The notes: generated by a model not told the origin, from the letters alone. A DNA stretch of 64,000 nt from Limnohabitans sp. (GCA_018882835.1 VERE01000001.1:44271-108270), one strand, 5' to 3'; positions 27,852 to 40,144 are shown, counted from the stretch's first letter. Made by a program: numbers and translations.

Positions 27852-29642
27852 ATGCTGGAACGCTGGGTCATCACCGGTCTGGCGTGCCTGAGCCTGGCTG
27901 GCGCGGCGAGGGCCGTGGACGCACCCGAGGCGGCCAGTGGCTTTCGGGCCAAACCCGGCTGGGCGTATGCCAAGCATGCCGTGGCCAGTGCGCACCCCCT
28001 GGCCAGCCAAGCGGGACTGCGCATCTTGCGCGAAGGCGGCAGTGCGCTGGACGCCGCCGTGGCCGTTCAAATGGTCTTGGCGTTGGTGGAGCCCCAGTCC
28101 AGCGGCCTGGGCGGCGGGGCTTTTTTGTTACACCACGATGGCCAGCGCTTGCAGGCCTGGGATGGCCGCGAAACGGCACCCGCCGAAGCCACCGAGGATT
28201 TATTCTTCGCCGAGGGCAAGCCCATGGGGCTGGCGCAGGCTGTGGTGGGGGGCCGCGCCGTGGGGGTCCCTGGGGTGGTGCGCATGCTGGAGATGGCGCA
28301 CCAGCAGCAGGGGCGCTTGCCGTGGGCCCAACTGATCGCGCCGGCCATCGACCTGGCGCAAAAAGGTTTTCCTGTCTCTGAAAGGCTGCACACCCTGTTG
28401 GCGCAGGACACGGCGCTGCGCCATGACCCGGCGGCCGCAGCTTATTTTTACCAGGCCAATGGCCAACCCTGGCCGGTGGGCCATGTGCTGAAAAACCCCG
28501 AGATGGGGATGGTGCTGCGGCGCGTGGCCGAGCGCGGCGCCGCCGCCCTGTATGAAGGCCCCGTGGCTGAAGCCATGGTGCGCACCGTGCGATCCCACCC
28601 CGGCAACCCCGGACGGTTGAGTCTGCAAGATTTGTCCGCGTACCAAGCGCGCGAGCGCACACCCTTGTGCTTTGACACGGAGCGTCCTCATCAAGGCGCC
28701 TATCGGGTCTGTGGCTTTCCACCGCCAAGCTCTGGCGCGTTAGCCATTGGCCAGATTTTTGGCTTGATGGCCTGGGCCCCCTTCGACCCTGCCGCTGCCT
28801 TGTGGGGCCCGGCCTGGGTGCACCGTTACACCGAAGCGGCGCGCCTGGCCTTTGCGGACCGGGCTCACCATGTCGCAGACCCTGACTTTGTCACAGCCCC
28901 CAACAATGACTGGACCAGCCTGTGGTCTGAAAGCTATCTGCAGGCTCGGGCCCAGGCAATGGGCTGGCAGCGCATGCCGACGCCTTCGCACGGCCAGCCC
29001 GGTACAAGCCACAGCGCCTGGGGAACCATGGCCGAACAAACCGAACATGGCACCAGTCATTTGAGCGTGGTCGATGGCGAGGGCCGCAGCGTGGCCATGA
29101 CCACCACGATTGAAAGTGGCTTTGGCGCGCGTCTGATGGTCAATACCGGCCAAGGCCTGAGCGGCGGCTTCCTGCTGAACAACCAACTGACCGATTTCAG
29201 TTTCTTGCCCCGAGATGCGCAAGGCCGACCCATTGCCAACCGGGTCGAGCCTGGCAAACGTCCCCGCTCGTCCATGAGCCCTACCCTGGTTTTCGAGCGC
29301 TTGCCAGATGGCCGCACAGGTCCCTTGGTGGCCAGCCTGGGCAGTCCGGGGGGCACATTGATCATTCATTTCACCGCGCAGACTTTGTGGGCCATGCTGA
29401 AGTGGGACATGACACCCCAGCAAGCCATTGACCTGCCCCGCCTGGCGCTGACCGACCCTGCCGGTCCTTTGTATGTGGAAGCTCAGCGCTTTGCCACCGA
29501 CTGGCGTGCCGACCTGGCAGGCCGTGGGCACCGCGTGATCGAAACACCGCTGACCAGCGGGCTGCAAGCCCTGCAAAGAACTGCCAGCGGTTGGCGCGGC
29601 GGCGCCGACCCGCGCCGTGAGGGCGATGTGGCGGGAGATTGA
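27852..29642 (+). CDS. ggt: gamma-glutamyltransferase
   Basis: A 596-residue periplasmic Ntn hydrolase that cleaves glutathione and other gamma-glutamyl compounds. A signal peptide is visible at residues 1-22 (hydrophobic, ending AGAARA). The propeptide is cut before Thr401 (HGTSHLSVVDG), which becomes the nucleophile. SSGLGGGAFLL, GRETAPA and the PGKRPRSSMSPT and SLGSPGG substrate segments are in place. I start at 27852, the ATG giving a clean signal peptide, although no strong ribosome binding site is seen. It is seven bases downstream of the SDR gene and 39 bases before dnaG. Confidence 0.93.
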   Translation: MLERWVITGLACLSLAGAARAVDAPEAASGFRAKPGWAYAKHAVASAHPLASQAGLRILREGGSALDAAVAVQMVLALVEPQSSGLGGGAFLLHHDGQRLQAWDGRETAPAEATEDLFFAEGKPMGLAQAVVGGRAVGVPGVVRMLEMAHQQQGRLPWAQLIAPAIDLAQKGFPVSERLHTLLAQDTALRHDPAAAAYFYQANGQPWPVGHVLKNPEMGMVLRRVAERGAAALYEGPVAEAMVRTVRSHPGNPGRLSLQDLSAYQARERTPLCFDTERPHQGAYRVCGFPPPSSGALAIGQIFGLMAWAPFDPAAALWGPAWVHRYTEAARLAFADRAHHVADPDFVTAPNNDWTSLWSESYLQARAQAMGWQRMPTPSHGQPGTSHSAWGTMAEQTEHGTSHLSVVDGEGRSVAMTTTIESGFGARLMVNTGQGLSGGFLLNNQLTDFSFLPRDAQGRPIANRVEPGKRPRSSMSPTLVFERLPDGRTGPLVASLGSPGGTLIIHFTAQTLWAMLKWDMTPQQAIDLPRLALTDPAGPLYVEAQRFATDWRADLAGRGHRVIETPLTSGLQALQRTASGWRGGADPRREGDVAGD

Positions 29643-29681
29643 GCCGGCTCGCAAGGCAGATGCCTACAATCCCCCTGAACC

Positions 29682-31517
29682 ATGGCCATTCCCCAGTCTT
29701 TCATTCAGGAGCTTCTGGCTCGGACCGATGTCGTCGACATCGTGGGTCGCCACGTGCAACTGAAAAAAGGGGGGGCCAACTTCATGGGGCTGTGCCCCTT
29801 TCATGGTGAAAAGTCGCCTTCTTTTTCGGTCAGCCCCACCAAGCAGTTCTACCATTGCTTTGGCTGTGGCAAAAACGGGAATGCCATCAGTTTTTTGATG
29901 GACCACGCCGGCATGAGTTTCATCGAAGCCGTCAAAGACCTGGCCCAAACCTATGGCCTGCAAGTACCCGAAGAAGACAGCACGCCACAAGAACGGGAAA
30001 AGGCTGCGCAACAACGGCAGAAACAGGCCACTCTGACCGACGTGCTGGAGAAGGCTGGCGAGGCCTACCGCAAGCACCTGAAGCAATCGCCGCAGGCCAT
30101 TGCCTATTTCAAGGGACGCGGCCTCTCCGGTGAAATTGCCCGGCAATTCGGGCTAGGCTACGCACCGGAGGGTTGGCGCACCCTGGCCAGCGTTTTTAGC
30201 GACTACCAAGACCCCCTGCTGGTGGAAAGCGGCTTGGTGATTCTTCACCAGGACGAAGGTCAAGACGAGAAACGCTACGACCGCTTCCGCGATCGGGTGA
30301 TGTTCCCTATCCGCAATGTCAAGGGCGAATGCATTGGATTTGGTGGCCGGGTCTTGGGCGAAGGCACGCCCAAATACCTCAATTCGCCGGAAACCCCGGT
30401 GTTCAGCAAAGGTCGGGAACTTTACGGGCTGTTTGAGGCCCGCCAAGCCCTGCGCGACATGGGCTACGCCTTGGTCACCGAGGGCTACATGGATGTGGTG
30501 GCGCTGGCGCAATTGGGCTTTCCCAATGCCGTGGCCACCCTGGGCACAGCCTGCACCACCGACCATGTGCAAAAACTGTTTCGCTTCACCGATGCCGTGG
30601 TGTTCAGCTTCGACGGCGATGCCGCCGGGCGGCGCGCCGCACGCAAGGCCCTGGACGGCGCCCTGCCTTTCGCCACCGATGTGCGCAGCGTGAAGTTCCT
30701 GTTTTTGCCTCCCGAGCATGACCCCGACAGCTACATCCGAGCGCATGGCCGCGAAGCCTTTGCGCGCTGCGTGACTGACGCGCTGCCTTTGAGCCGCTTT
30801 CTGATGGATGTGGCACGCGAAGGCTGTGACCTGGGCAGCGCCGAAGGCCGCGCCTTGCTGGCCAGCCAGGCCAAACCACTGTGGCAAGCCCTGCCCGAGG
30901 GGGTGCTGAAAACACAGCTGTTGGGGGACATTGCCGAGTTGGTGCACATAGGCAGCCATGAGCTGGTCAACCTCTGGCATCCGCCCGCGGCGGGCGACTC
31001 GCAAGGGCGCCGCAGCAGCAGCCGCTATCCCAACCGCCAGGGCGAGCGCCGCCCTGCTCCCTCGACGGCGCCTCATCCCCAGCGCTCGGGCCGGCGCCAG
31101 CCGGCAAGTCGCCAAGACCGTGCGGTCCAATTGCTTTTTTTGTCCATGCAGTCATGGGACACCCTGTCGCAAGCGCAGCACGCGCTGCTTTGCGAACTGC
31201 CGGCACCTCACGGCGCGGCCTTTATCTGGCTGGAGCAGCAAGTGCACGAGCATGGCCCCCAGCCCTGGCCTGCGTTGCGCGAGGGTTTGCGTGACAGCGA
31301 ACTGGAAAACTGGCTGGTCGGCCTGGTCCAGGCGGTTCCCCCGGACATGGAGTTCGATGCCGCCGAGCTGTCCAGCATCCTGCATGAAATGGAAAAAGCC
31401 GAGCTTTCGGCGCAACTCACGGCCATGGCGCCACGGGTGGGGTCGGACCCGGCCATCTATGAGCGCTTCAAAACCCTCAGCGCCAGGTTTGCCCAACTCA
31501 AGTCTGTGGCCAGTTGA
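29682..31517 (+). CDS. dnaG: DNA primase
   Basis: A 611-residue bacterial primase that lays RNA primers for replication forks. The CHC2 zinc ribbon is formed by Cys38, His41, Cys59 and Cys62. The catalytic core includes the TOPRIM region with Glu in VTEGYMDVVAL and DGDAAGRRA. A Ser/Arg/Pro-rich linker (about 430-475) precedes a helicase-binding C-terminal domain of about 130 residues. It lies upstream of rpoD on the same strand, the conserved macromolecular-synthesis order (rpsU is not in the window). Confidence 0.95.
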   Translation: MAIPQSFIQELLARTDVVDIVGRHVQLKKGGANFMGLCPFHGEKSPSFSVSPTKQFYHCFGCGKNGNAISFLMDHAGMSFIEAVKDLAQTYGLQVPEEDSTPQEREKAAQQRQKQATLTDVLEKAGEAYRKHLKQSPQAIAYFKGRGLSGEIARQFGLGYAPEGWRTLASVFSDYQDPLLVESGLVILHQDEGQDEKRYDRFRDRVMFPIRNVKGECIGFGGRVLGEGTPKYLNSPETPVFSKGRELYGLFEARQALRDMGYALVTEGYMDVVALAQLGFPNAVATLGTACTTDHVQKLFRFTDAVVFSFDGDAAGRRAARKALDGALPFATDVRSVKFLFLPPEHDPDSYIRAHGREAFARCVTDALPLSRFLMDVAREGCDLGSAEGRALLASQAKPLWQALPEGVLKTQLLGDIAELVHIGSHELVNLWHPPAAGDSQGRRSSSRYPNRQGERRPAPSTAPHPQRSGRRQPASRQDRAVQLLFLSMQSWDTLSQAQHALLCELPAPHGAAFIWLEQQVHEHGPQPWPALREGLRDSELENWLVGLVQAVPPDMEFDAAELSSILHEMEKAELSAQLTAMAPRVGSDPAIYERFKTLSARFAQLKSVAS

Positions 31518-31520
31518 CGG

Positions 31521-31526
31521 TATAAT
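31521..31526 (+). promoter_or_regulatory. -10 box of a likely rpoD promoter
   Basis: A perfect TATAAT lies four bases after the dnaG stop, 183 bases before the rpoD ATG. The nearest TTGAC is only a base away (31514), far too close to serve as its -35, and no good -35 box is found at 17 bases. The 191-base gap 31518-31708 otherwise shows no reading frame or clear terminator. Confidence 0.4.
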
Positions 31527-31708
31527 CCACTCAAGCAAGCGCGACAGCAGCACCTCCGAACCGGCCAACCGTGACACAAAGCGCACGACCCGCCAACACC
31601 GCAAGGACTGCACACCAAATGTTCGCCCACCCCTCTTGCTTCCAAACGTTCCCCCTTTGTTAACCCGCGCCGGGTTCGTGGCGCCGTCTTTTGTTGTCGA
31701 GGATTCCT

Positions 31709-34213
<2,505 letters not shown>

Positions 34214-34231
34214 CGAAGCATGCGAAGCATG
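34214..34231. repeat. tandem CGAAGCATG repeat between rpoD and ligB2
   Basis: CGAAGCATG occurs twice back to back right after the rpoD stop, followed by a GGGGTCAGGTCTTC-type string. It lies in the 29-base gap between convergent genes. It may be a remnant of a REP-like element; no function is evident. Confidence 0.3.
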
Positions 34232-34242
34232 GGGTCAGGTCT

Positions 34243-35079
34243 TCAAGTGGCTTCGAGCGCGATGACGCCGGTGGCGGTGTTTGAGATAGGGATGTGGTAG
34301 TTGCGGTGTATTTCCTTGACCGATGTGCCTAGCGCACCGCGCATGGCGAGCCACATCAAGAGTTCCACGCCCTGGGTGCCGGTTTTTTCTACCAGCTCAT
34401 GGATGCTGAACTGGGTGGCCCATGCTGGGTTGTCTTGCAGGCTGTTCATGAACTCGAGATCAAACTTCTTGTTGATGAAGCCAGCGCGCTCGCCATCGAG
34501 TTGATGGCTCAAACCGCCTGTGCCCAAAACCGCCACTCTGAGGTCACTGTCCCAGCTGCGAATGGCCTCGCCTACGGCCTGCCCCAGTCGGTAACAACGA
34601 CTGGCTGAAGGGAGTGGGAATTGAACGGTGTTGATGCAAATCGGCACAGTCAAGACAGGGCAGCTTGCTCCCGGCCAAAACAACTTGAGGGGCAAGGTAA
34701 AGGCATGGTCGACCAGCATTTCCTGACAGGTCACCACATCAAATTCTTTGTCCACCAAATGATTGATGATGTGCCATGACAAGTCTGGGCAACCCATGAA
34801 CGGCGGCAAGGTGGGAATACCCCAGCCTTCATCAGCGTTTGCGTATTGCTTGGCTGCCCCCACCGCAAACGTCGGCATTTTGTCGAGGAAAAAGTTCAAT
34901 CCGTGGTCGTTGTAGAACACCACCACCACATCGGGTTTGACGCGTGAAAGCCACTCGCGCGCTGGCGGGAAGCCGTCAAAGAAAGGCTTCCAATACGGGT
35001 CTTGCGCCAAGCCTTTGGCCATTGCGCCACCGATGGAGGGAATATGGGATGAGGCGAGACCGCCCACAATTTTTGCCAT
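34243..35079 (-). CDS. extradiol ring-cleavage dioxygenase beta subunit, LigB family (second copy)
   Basis: A 278-residue class III extradiol dioxygenase catalytic subunit. His12 (SSHIPSIG) and the His of FYNDHGLNF are iron ligands, and GTGGLSHQL carries the catalytic His. A Glu near the C-terminus (TQGVELLMW) completes the iron site, as in LigB. It is clearly related to, but diverged from, the ligB at 38842: shared blocks include PYW, KPDV, YNDH, ADEGWG and GTGG-SHQL. Substrate could be protocatechuate, gallate or a methylated or halogenated relative. It lies 17 bases downstream of its ligA-like partner and is tail-to-tail with rpoD. Confidence 0.85.
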   Translation of the reverse strand: MAKIVGGLASSHIPSIGGAMAKGLAQDPYWKPFFDGFPPAREWLSRVKPDVVVVFYNDHGLNFFLDKMPTFAVGAAKQYANADEGWGIPTLPPFMGCPDLSWHIINHLVDKEFDVVTCQEMLVDHAFTLPLKLFWPGASCPVLTVPICINTVQFPLPSASRCYRLGQAVGEAIRSWDSDLRVAVLGTGGLSHQLDGERAGFINKKFDLEFMNSLQDNPAWATQFSIHELVEKTGTQGVELLMWLAMRGALGTSVKEIHRNYHIPISNTATGVIALEAT

Positions 35080-35096
35080 GGTCTTGCATCCTTGCG

Positions 35097-35447
35097 TTAT
35101 TGAAATGCGGCTTCGCGCAACTTGGCCTTGAAGGCCTCCTTGGTCATGCCGGTTTGTGCCGCGCCCAGGTCTTGAACGTCCAAGCCGAGAATGCCCGCGA
35201 ACTTGGCGAGGTAGTACACATTGCCACCTGCCGCCAGCAACCCCAGCACATTGCGTGTGCGGATGGCCTCGGCCTGCGCGTGATTCAGTCCGTAAGCCGC
35301 CATGTAAGCCTTCTCATCGGCGCGAAACCGTTCGCGGTTATCGGCATTGTTGAAAGAGAAACACATTTTGTTCAAGGCATAGCCCTTTTGGGCTTGATCC
35401 CCATCGAACAGGATGGTGCCCGGAATAGGCGCAGGTTTGACTGTCAT
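35097..35447 (-). CDS. extradiol dioxygenase alpha subunit, LigA family (second copy)
   Basis: A 116-residue alpha subunit that forms the active-site lid of LigAB-type dioxygenases. Conserved features are PGTILFDGDQAQKGYALNKMC, the NNADNRERFRADEKAYM block and AGGNVYYLAKFA. It is shorter than the second LigA in the window (147 residues), lacking a C-terminal tail. It is the first gene of a two-gene unit and is divergent from a LysR-type regulator, separated by 88 bases holding an inverted repeat. The likely regulation is by that LysR protein. Confidence 0.85.
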   Translation of the reverse strand: MTVKPAPIPGTILFDGDQAQKGYALNKMCFSFNNADNRERFRADEKAYMAAYGLNHAQAEAIRTRNVLGLLAAGGNVYYLAKFAGILGLDVQDLGAAQTGMTKEAFKAKLREAAFQ

Positions 35448-35506
35448 TCAGACCTCCTCAACGTTAAATCGCGTGAATGTTTGAATTTTGAGCAAGTCAA
35501 CGCATA

Positions 35507-35523
35507 AAATAAATAGATTATTT
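35507..35523. promoter_or_regulatory. candidate LysR operator between ligA2 and lysR
   Basis: AAATAA-ATAGA-TTATTT is a perfect six-base dyad with a five-base centre, in the divergent gap. It fits the T-N11-A form of LysR-type sites and lies 13 bases before the regulator's ATG, where autorepression would be expected. Confidence 0.45.
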
Positions 35524-35535
35524 GTCATATATTTC

Positions 35536-36444
35536 ATGAATAAAATTGATCCATTGAACCTTGACGGCCATTTGCTCAAGCTCTTGATCGTCGTCATCGA
35601 GCAAGGTTCGGTGACGGGCGCTGCCAACGCTTTGGGCGTCACGCAATCCGCCGTCAGCCACCAAATTGACAGGCTGCGGGCCTTGGCCGGGGATGCCCTT
35701 TTTGTGAAGTCAGGCCGGGGCATCGTGCCCACTGCCCGCGCAGAGTCGCTCGCCGTGCAAGCGCGAGAATTGCTCGAGCGCATTCAAGGGTTCGGCAAAA
35801 AGCAGGTTTTTGAGCCCGCCGCACTGGACCGCTGCTTCTCCATCGCCGCAAACGACTTGCAACGAGACCTGTTGCTGCCTGCGCTGCTCAAGCAAATTCA
35901 TACCATTGCGCCCCGCGTGAGCTTGCGCGTGTTGCCCTCGGACGTGCCCAGCGCCGACATGTTGCGTGACAAAGACTGTGAGTTGGTCATCAGCCCTCGC
36001 CCACCGGATGCCACGGACATCGTGCACCAGCGGCTGTTCTCTGACAACTACCGCGTGTTCTATGACCCCCAGGTTCGCAAGCCACCGCGCACACTCAAAC
36101 AGTACCTGGAGGCAGAGCATGTGGCCGTGGTGCATGCCAATCAACGGCGCTTGGACTTGGACGAATCGCTGGACCGCTTGAAGCTGAGGCGCAAATTTGC
36201 TGTGACTGTCAGCAGCTTCGGCGGCGTCACTGGCTTCATAAAGGGTACCGCGCGCATTGCCACGCTGCCAGGATTGTTGCGCCAGGGCTTGCTCAGAGGC
36301 TTGGCCGATGCCCCCACCCCCATCGACGCGCCCACCATGCCCATGTATGCCATCTGGCACCTGCGCCACCAGCAAGACCCGGTGCATGTCTGGCTACGGG
36401 CGCAATTGCAAACGGTGTTGAAGGGCTTGCTTTCCAAAATGTAA
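35536..36444 (+). CDS. LysR-type regulator, NahR/LinR-like
   Basis: A 302-residue LysR-type transcriptional regulator. The winged helix-turn-helix (about 8-66) reads LLIVVIEQGSVTGAANALGVTQSAVSHQIDRL. The ligand domain (about 90-295) begins FSIAANDLQRDLLLP, which resembles the NahR/LinR-type effector domains that sense aromatic acids. I start at the ATG at 35536 (MNKIDPLNL); an upstream start would add 16 residues over the operator. It is divergent from the second ligAB pair, its likely target, and is followed 58 bases later by a BLUF protein on the same strand. Confidence 0.87.
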   Translation: MNKIDPLNLDGHLLKLLIVVIEQGSVTGAANALGVTQSAVSHQIDRLRALAGDALFVKSGRGIVPTARAESLAVQARELLERIQGFGKKQVFEPAALDRCFSIAANDLQRDLLLPALLKQIHTIAPRVSLRVLPSDVPSADMLRDKDCELVISPRPPDATDIVHQRLFSDNYRVFYDPQVRKPPRTLKQYLEAEHVAVVHANQRRLDLDESLDRLKLRRKFAVTVSSFGGVTGFIKGTARIATLPGLLRQGLLRGLADAPTPIDAPTMPMYAIWHLRHQQDPVHVWLRAQLQTVLKGLLSKM

Positions 36445-36502
36445 GGCTGGCATCAAGTTCTTTTTTTACGATGCATGCATTCTTTTGGCAACACTCACCT
36501 GC

Positions 36503-36979
36503 ATGTTAGAACGTTTGATTTACAAATCAATCGCAACCCAAACATTGGGGAGCTTGCACCTGTTCCATTTGTTGACCGAGGCCAGGAAACGCAACAAGCA
36601 ACTTGGGATCACGGGCTTGCTGATTTACACGCAAGACCTGTTTTATCAATGCATCGAGGGGCCGCCGCAGGCCTTGGACCTGATGTGGCAGAGCCTTCAA
36701 AACGACCCGAGGCACCACGACCTGGCGCTCTTGGTGCGAGAACCCCAAAGCGCGCGACAGTTTGCCGGTTGGAACATGGCATTTGCCTGTGCCCCTCAAC
36801 TCAACCGATACCAATTGCCAGGTTTTTTTCCGCTTGAAAAAAGCCTGGCACCTTCTCAGGGGGTTAGCGACTCACCAAGTCTCAGTATCGACTTCGAGGG
36901 AGTTTTGGGAGCTGTAGCGGGCGCCAACGACCGAGCCCGGATGGATCAGCGCTTCCAATGCCGCCATGTGCTCACCTGA
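36503..36979 (+). CDS. short BLUF-domain blue-light sensor protein
   Basis: A 158-residue protein consisting almost only of a BLUF (FAD-based blue-light) domain. The photochemical residues are all present: Tyr7 (RLIYKS), Asn31 (KRNKQLGITGLLIY) and Gln49 (FYQCIEGPP), with Trp90 and Met92 in GWNMAF. Spacing matches PixD/AppA-type proteins. No output domain is attached, so the signal must pass to a partner protein. The last 36 residues lie antisense to the aldo/keto reductase gene (36872-36979). It follows a LysR gene by 58 bases on the same strand. ATG at 36503; no strong ribosome binding site is seen. Confidence 0.88.
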   Translation: MLERLIYKSIATQTLGSLHLFHLLTEARKRNKQLGITGLLIYTQDLFYQCIEGPPQALDLMWQSLQNDPRHHDLALLVREPQSARQFAGWNMAFACAPQLNRYQLPGFFPLEKSLAPSQGVSDSPSLSIDFEGVLGAVAGANDRARMDQRFQCRHVLT

Positions 36980-37870
36980 CAAAGCAACGTTCACGGCGCC
37001 CATGTTTTCCTCAAGGTGCGCAATGTTCGCTGTGCCCGGGATGGGAATCACGCCAGGGTGCTTGTGCAGCAGCCAAGCCAAAGCCAGTTGCGCCGGTGTG
37101 CAGCCCACCGATTTCGCAATCTCATGGTAGGCCGGTAGCAGTCTCTCGTTAGCAGCGTAGTTCTCCGGGGTGAAACGCGGCATCGAGCGACGAATGTCTT
37201 TGGCATCCAACCCCGCCAGGTCAATCGGTTGGCCACACAAAAAACCACGGGCCACAGGGCTGAAGGCAACAAAGGTCACGCCCAAGGCTTCACAGGCCTG
37301 CAACACTGCAATCTCGGGATTGCGGGTCCACAGAGAATATTCGGCCTGCACCGCCGTGATGGGATGCACCGCATGGGCTTTGCGCAAAGTCGTCGCAGAA
37401 ACCTCGCTCAGGCCCAGAGTGCGGACTTTGCCGGCACGCACCAGGTCACTCATGGCCCCCACACTCTCTTCGATCGGCACTTGCTTGTCCCAGCGGTGCA
37501 GGTAGTAGAGGTCAATGACATCTGTCCCCAACCGTCGCAAACTGTCTTCGCAGTTCAGGCGAATGGCTTCTGGCCGGCCATTGATCACACGCTTCAAGCC
37601 ATCAGGAAAATTCACTCCCGCCATGCCACCTTTGGAGCACAGTGTGATGCGATCGCGGTAGGGCTTCAGCACCGGCCCGATCAGGGACTCATTGGCGCCA
37701 AAACCATACAGCGCGGCCGTGTCAAACAAGGTCACGCCCAGATCCAGCGCTTTCAACAGCAAGTCGCGCGCCACCTCCGGGCTGGGGGGCTTGCCGTAGG
37801 CGTGGTTGAGGTTCATGCACCCCAAGCCAATGGGGTGGACATTGAAAGGACCGAGCGGTCGTGTGGTCAT
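36872..37870 (-). CDS. aldo/keto reductase
   Basis: A 332-residue AKR of the AKR13/tas-like type. The catalytic tetrad is visible: Asp (FDTAALYG), Tyr of ALYG, Lys (TLCSKGG) and His (YYLHRWD). The NADPH site is in PIPGTANIAHLEENMGA. I start at the ATG at 37870 (MTTRPLG). It is ten bases downstream of ligC and in the same operon. Possible roles are reduction of a ring-cleavage semialdehyde or of an aromatic aldehyde feeding the pathway; neither is proven. Its 3' end overlaps the BLUF gene by 108 bases on the other strand. Confidence 0.87.
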   Translation of the reverse strand: MTTRPLGPFNVHPIGLGCMNLNHAYGKPPSPEVARDLLLKALDLGVTLFDTAALYGFGANESLIGPVLKPYRDRITLCSKGGMAGVNFPDGLKRVINGRPEAIRLNCEDSLRRLGTDVIDLYYLHRWDKQVPIEESVGAMSDLVRAGKVRTLGLSEVSATTLRKAHAVHPITAVQAEYSLWTRNPEIAVLQACEALGVTFVAFSPVARGFLCGQPIDLAGLDAKDIRRSMPRFTPENYAANERLLPAYHEIAKSVGCTPAQLALAWLLHKHPGVIPIPGTANIAHLEENMGAVNVALSGEHMAALEALIHPGSVVGARYSSQNSLEVDTETW

Positions 37871-37880
37871 GGCATGGGCC

Positions 37881-38831
37881 TCAGGCGAGTTGCAGTTCCA
37901 GATCGTGCAAAACCTTGTAGCACGGCAAAACCTGCGCCACGCTGGAATTGGGTTCACGGCCTTCGCGGATGGCGGCAAAGAATTCGCGGTCCTGCAGCTC
38001 AATGCCGTTCATGCTGACCGCCACGTTGGACACATCGATTTTTTCTTCTTTGCCAGAGAAGAGGTCATCGTAACGCGCGATGTAAGTGCCCGTGTCGCCG
38101 ATGTAACGGAAGAACGTGCCCAGCGGGCCATCGTTGTTGAACGACAGCGACAAGGTGCAAATGGCGCCATTGGCGGCCTTGAGCTGAATGCTCATGTCCA
38201 TGGCGATTCCCAGACTGGGGTGGATAGGACCCTGCACCGCGTTCGCCTTCACAATCGGACTGCCGCATTGGTAAGCAAACAGGTCCACAGTGTGCGCAGC
38301 ATGATGCCACAGCAGGTGGTCGGTCCAGCTGCGGGGTTGGCCCAAAGCATTCATGTTGGTGCGGCGGAAGAAATAGGTCTGTACATCCATTTGCTGAATG
38401 TTGAATTCGCCGGCCTTGATTTTCTGATTCACCCACTGATGACTGGGGTTGAAGCGACGGGTATGGCCACACATGGCAACCAAACCGGTTTGCTTTTGCA
38501 GGGCCACCACTTCTTCAGCGTCTTTCCAGCTGTCGGCCAACGGGATTTCAACTTGCACGTGCTTGCCCGCCTTCAAACATTGAATGGATTGCGACGCATG
38601 CATTTGGGTGGGCGTGCAGAGAATCACGGCATCCACTTCGGGCAAGGCCAAGCTGTCGGCCAAATCGGTGGTGACATGGCCAATGCCGTATTTGTCAGCC
38701 ACTTCGCGAGTTTTTCCCAAATCACGGCTGATCAGCGACACCACTTCCACGCCGTCGATGTTCTTGATGCCGTCCAAATGCTTGATGCCGAATGCGCCGG
38801 CACCAGCCAGCGCGACTTTGATGGTTTTCAT
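37881..38831 (-). CDS. ligC: 4-carboxy-2-hydroxymuconate-6-semialdehyde dehydrogenase
   Basis: A 316-residue Gfo/Idh/MocA-fold dehydrogenase (pmdC in Comamonas), matching LigC of Sphingobium (315). It oxidises the hemiacetal of the protocatechuate ring-cleavage product to 2-pyrone-4,6-dicarboxylate with NADP. The Rossmann motif is LAGAGAFGIKHLDGI; CTPTQMHA and EIPLADSW follow. ATG at 38831 with AGGA upstream; an open frame to 38942 is rejected. It sits downstream of ligB, ten bases after it ends, completing ligABC. Confidence 0.93.
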   Translation of the reverse strand: MKTIKVALAGAGAFGIKHLDGIKNIDGVEVVSLISRDLGKTREVADKYGIGHVTTDLADSLALPEVDAVILCTPTQMHASQSIQCLKAGKHVQVEIPLADSWKDAEEVVALQKQTGLVAMCGHTRRFNPSHQWVNQKIKAGEFNIQQMDVQTYFFRRTNMNALGQPRSWTDHLLWHHAAHTVDLFAYQCGSPIVKANAVQGPIHPSLGIAMDMSIQLKAANGAICTLSLSFNNDGPLGTFFRYIGDTGTYIARYDDLFSGKEEKIDVSNVAVSMNGIELQDREFFAAIREGREPNSSVAQVLPCYKVLHDLELQLA

Positions 38832-38841
38832 GGGAAGTCCT

Positions 38842-40144
<1,303 letters not shown>

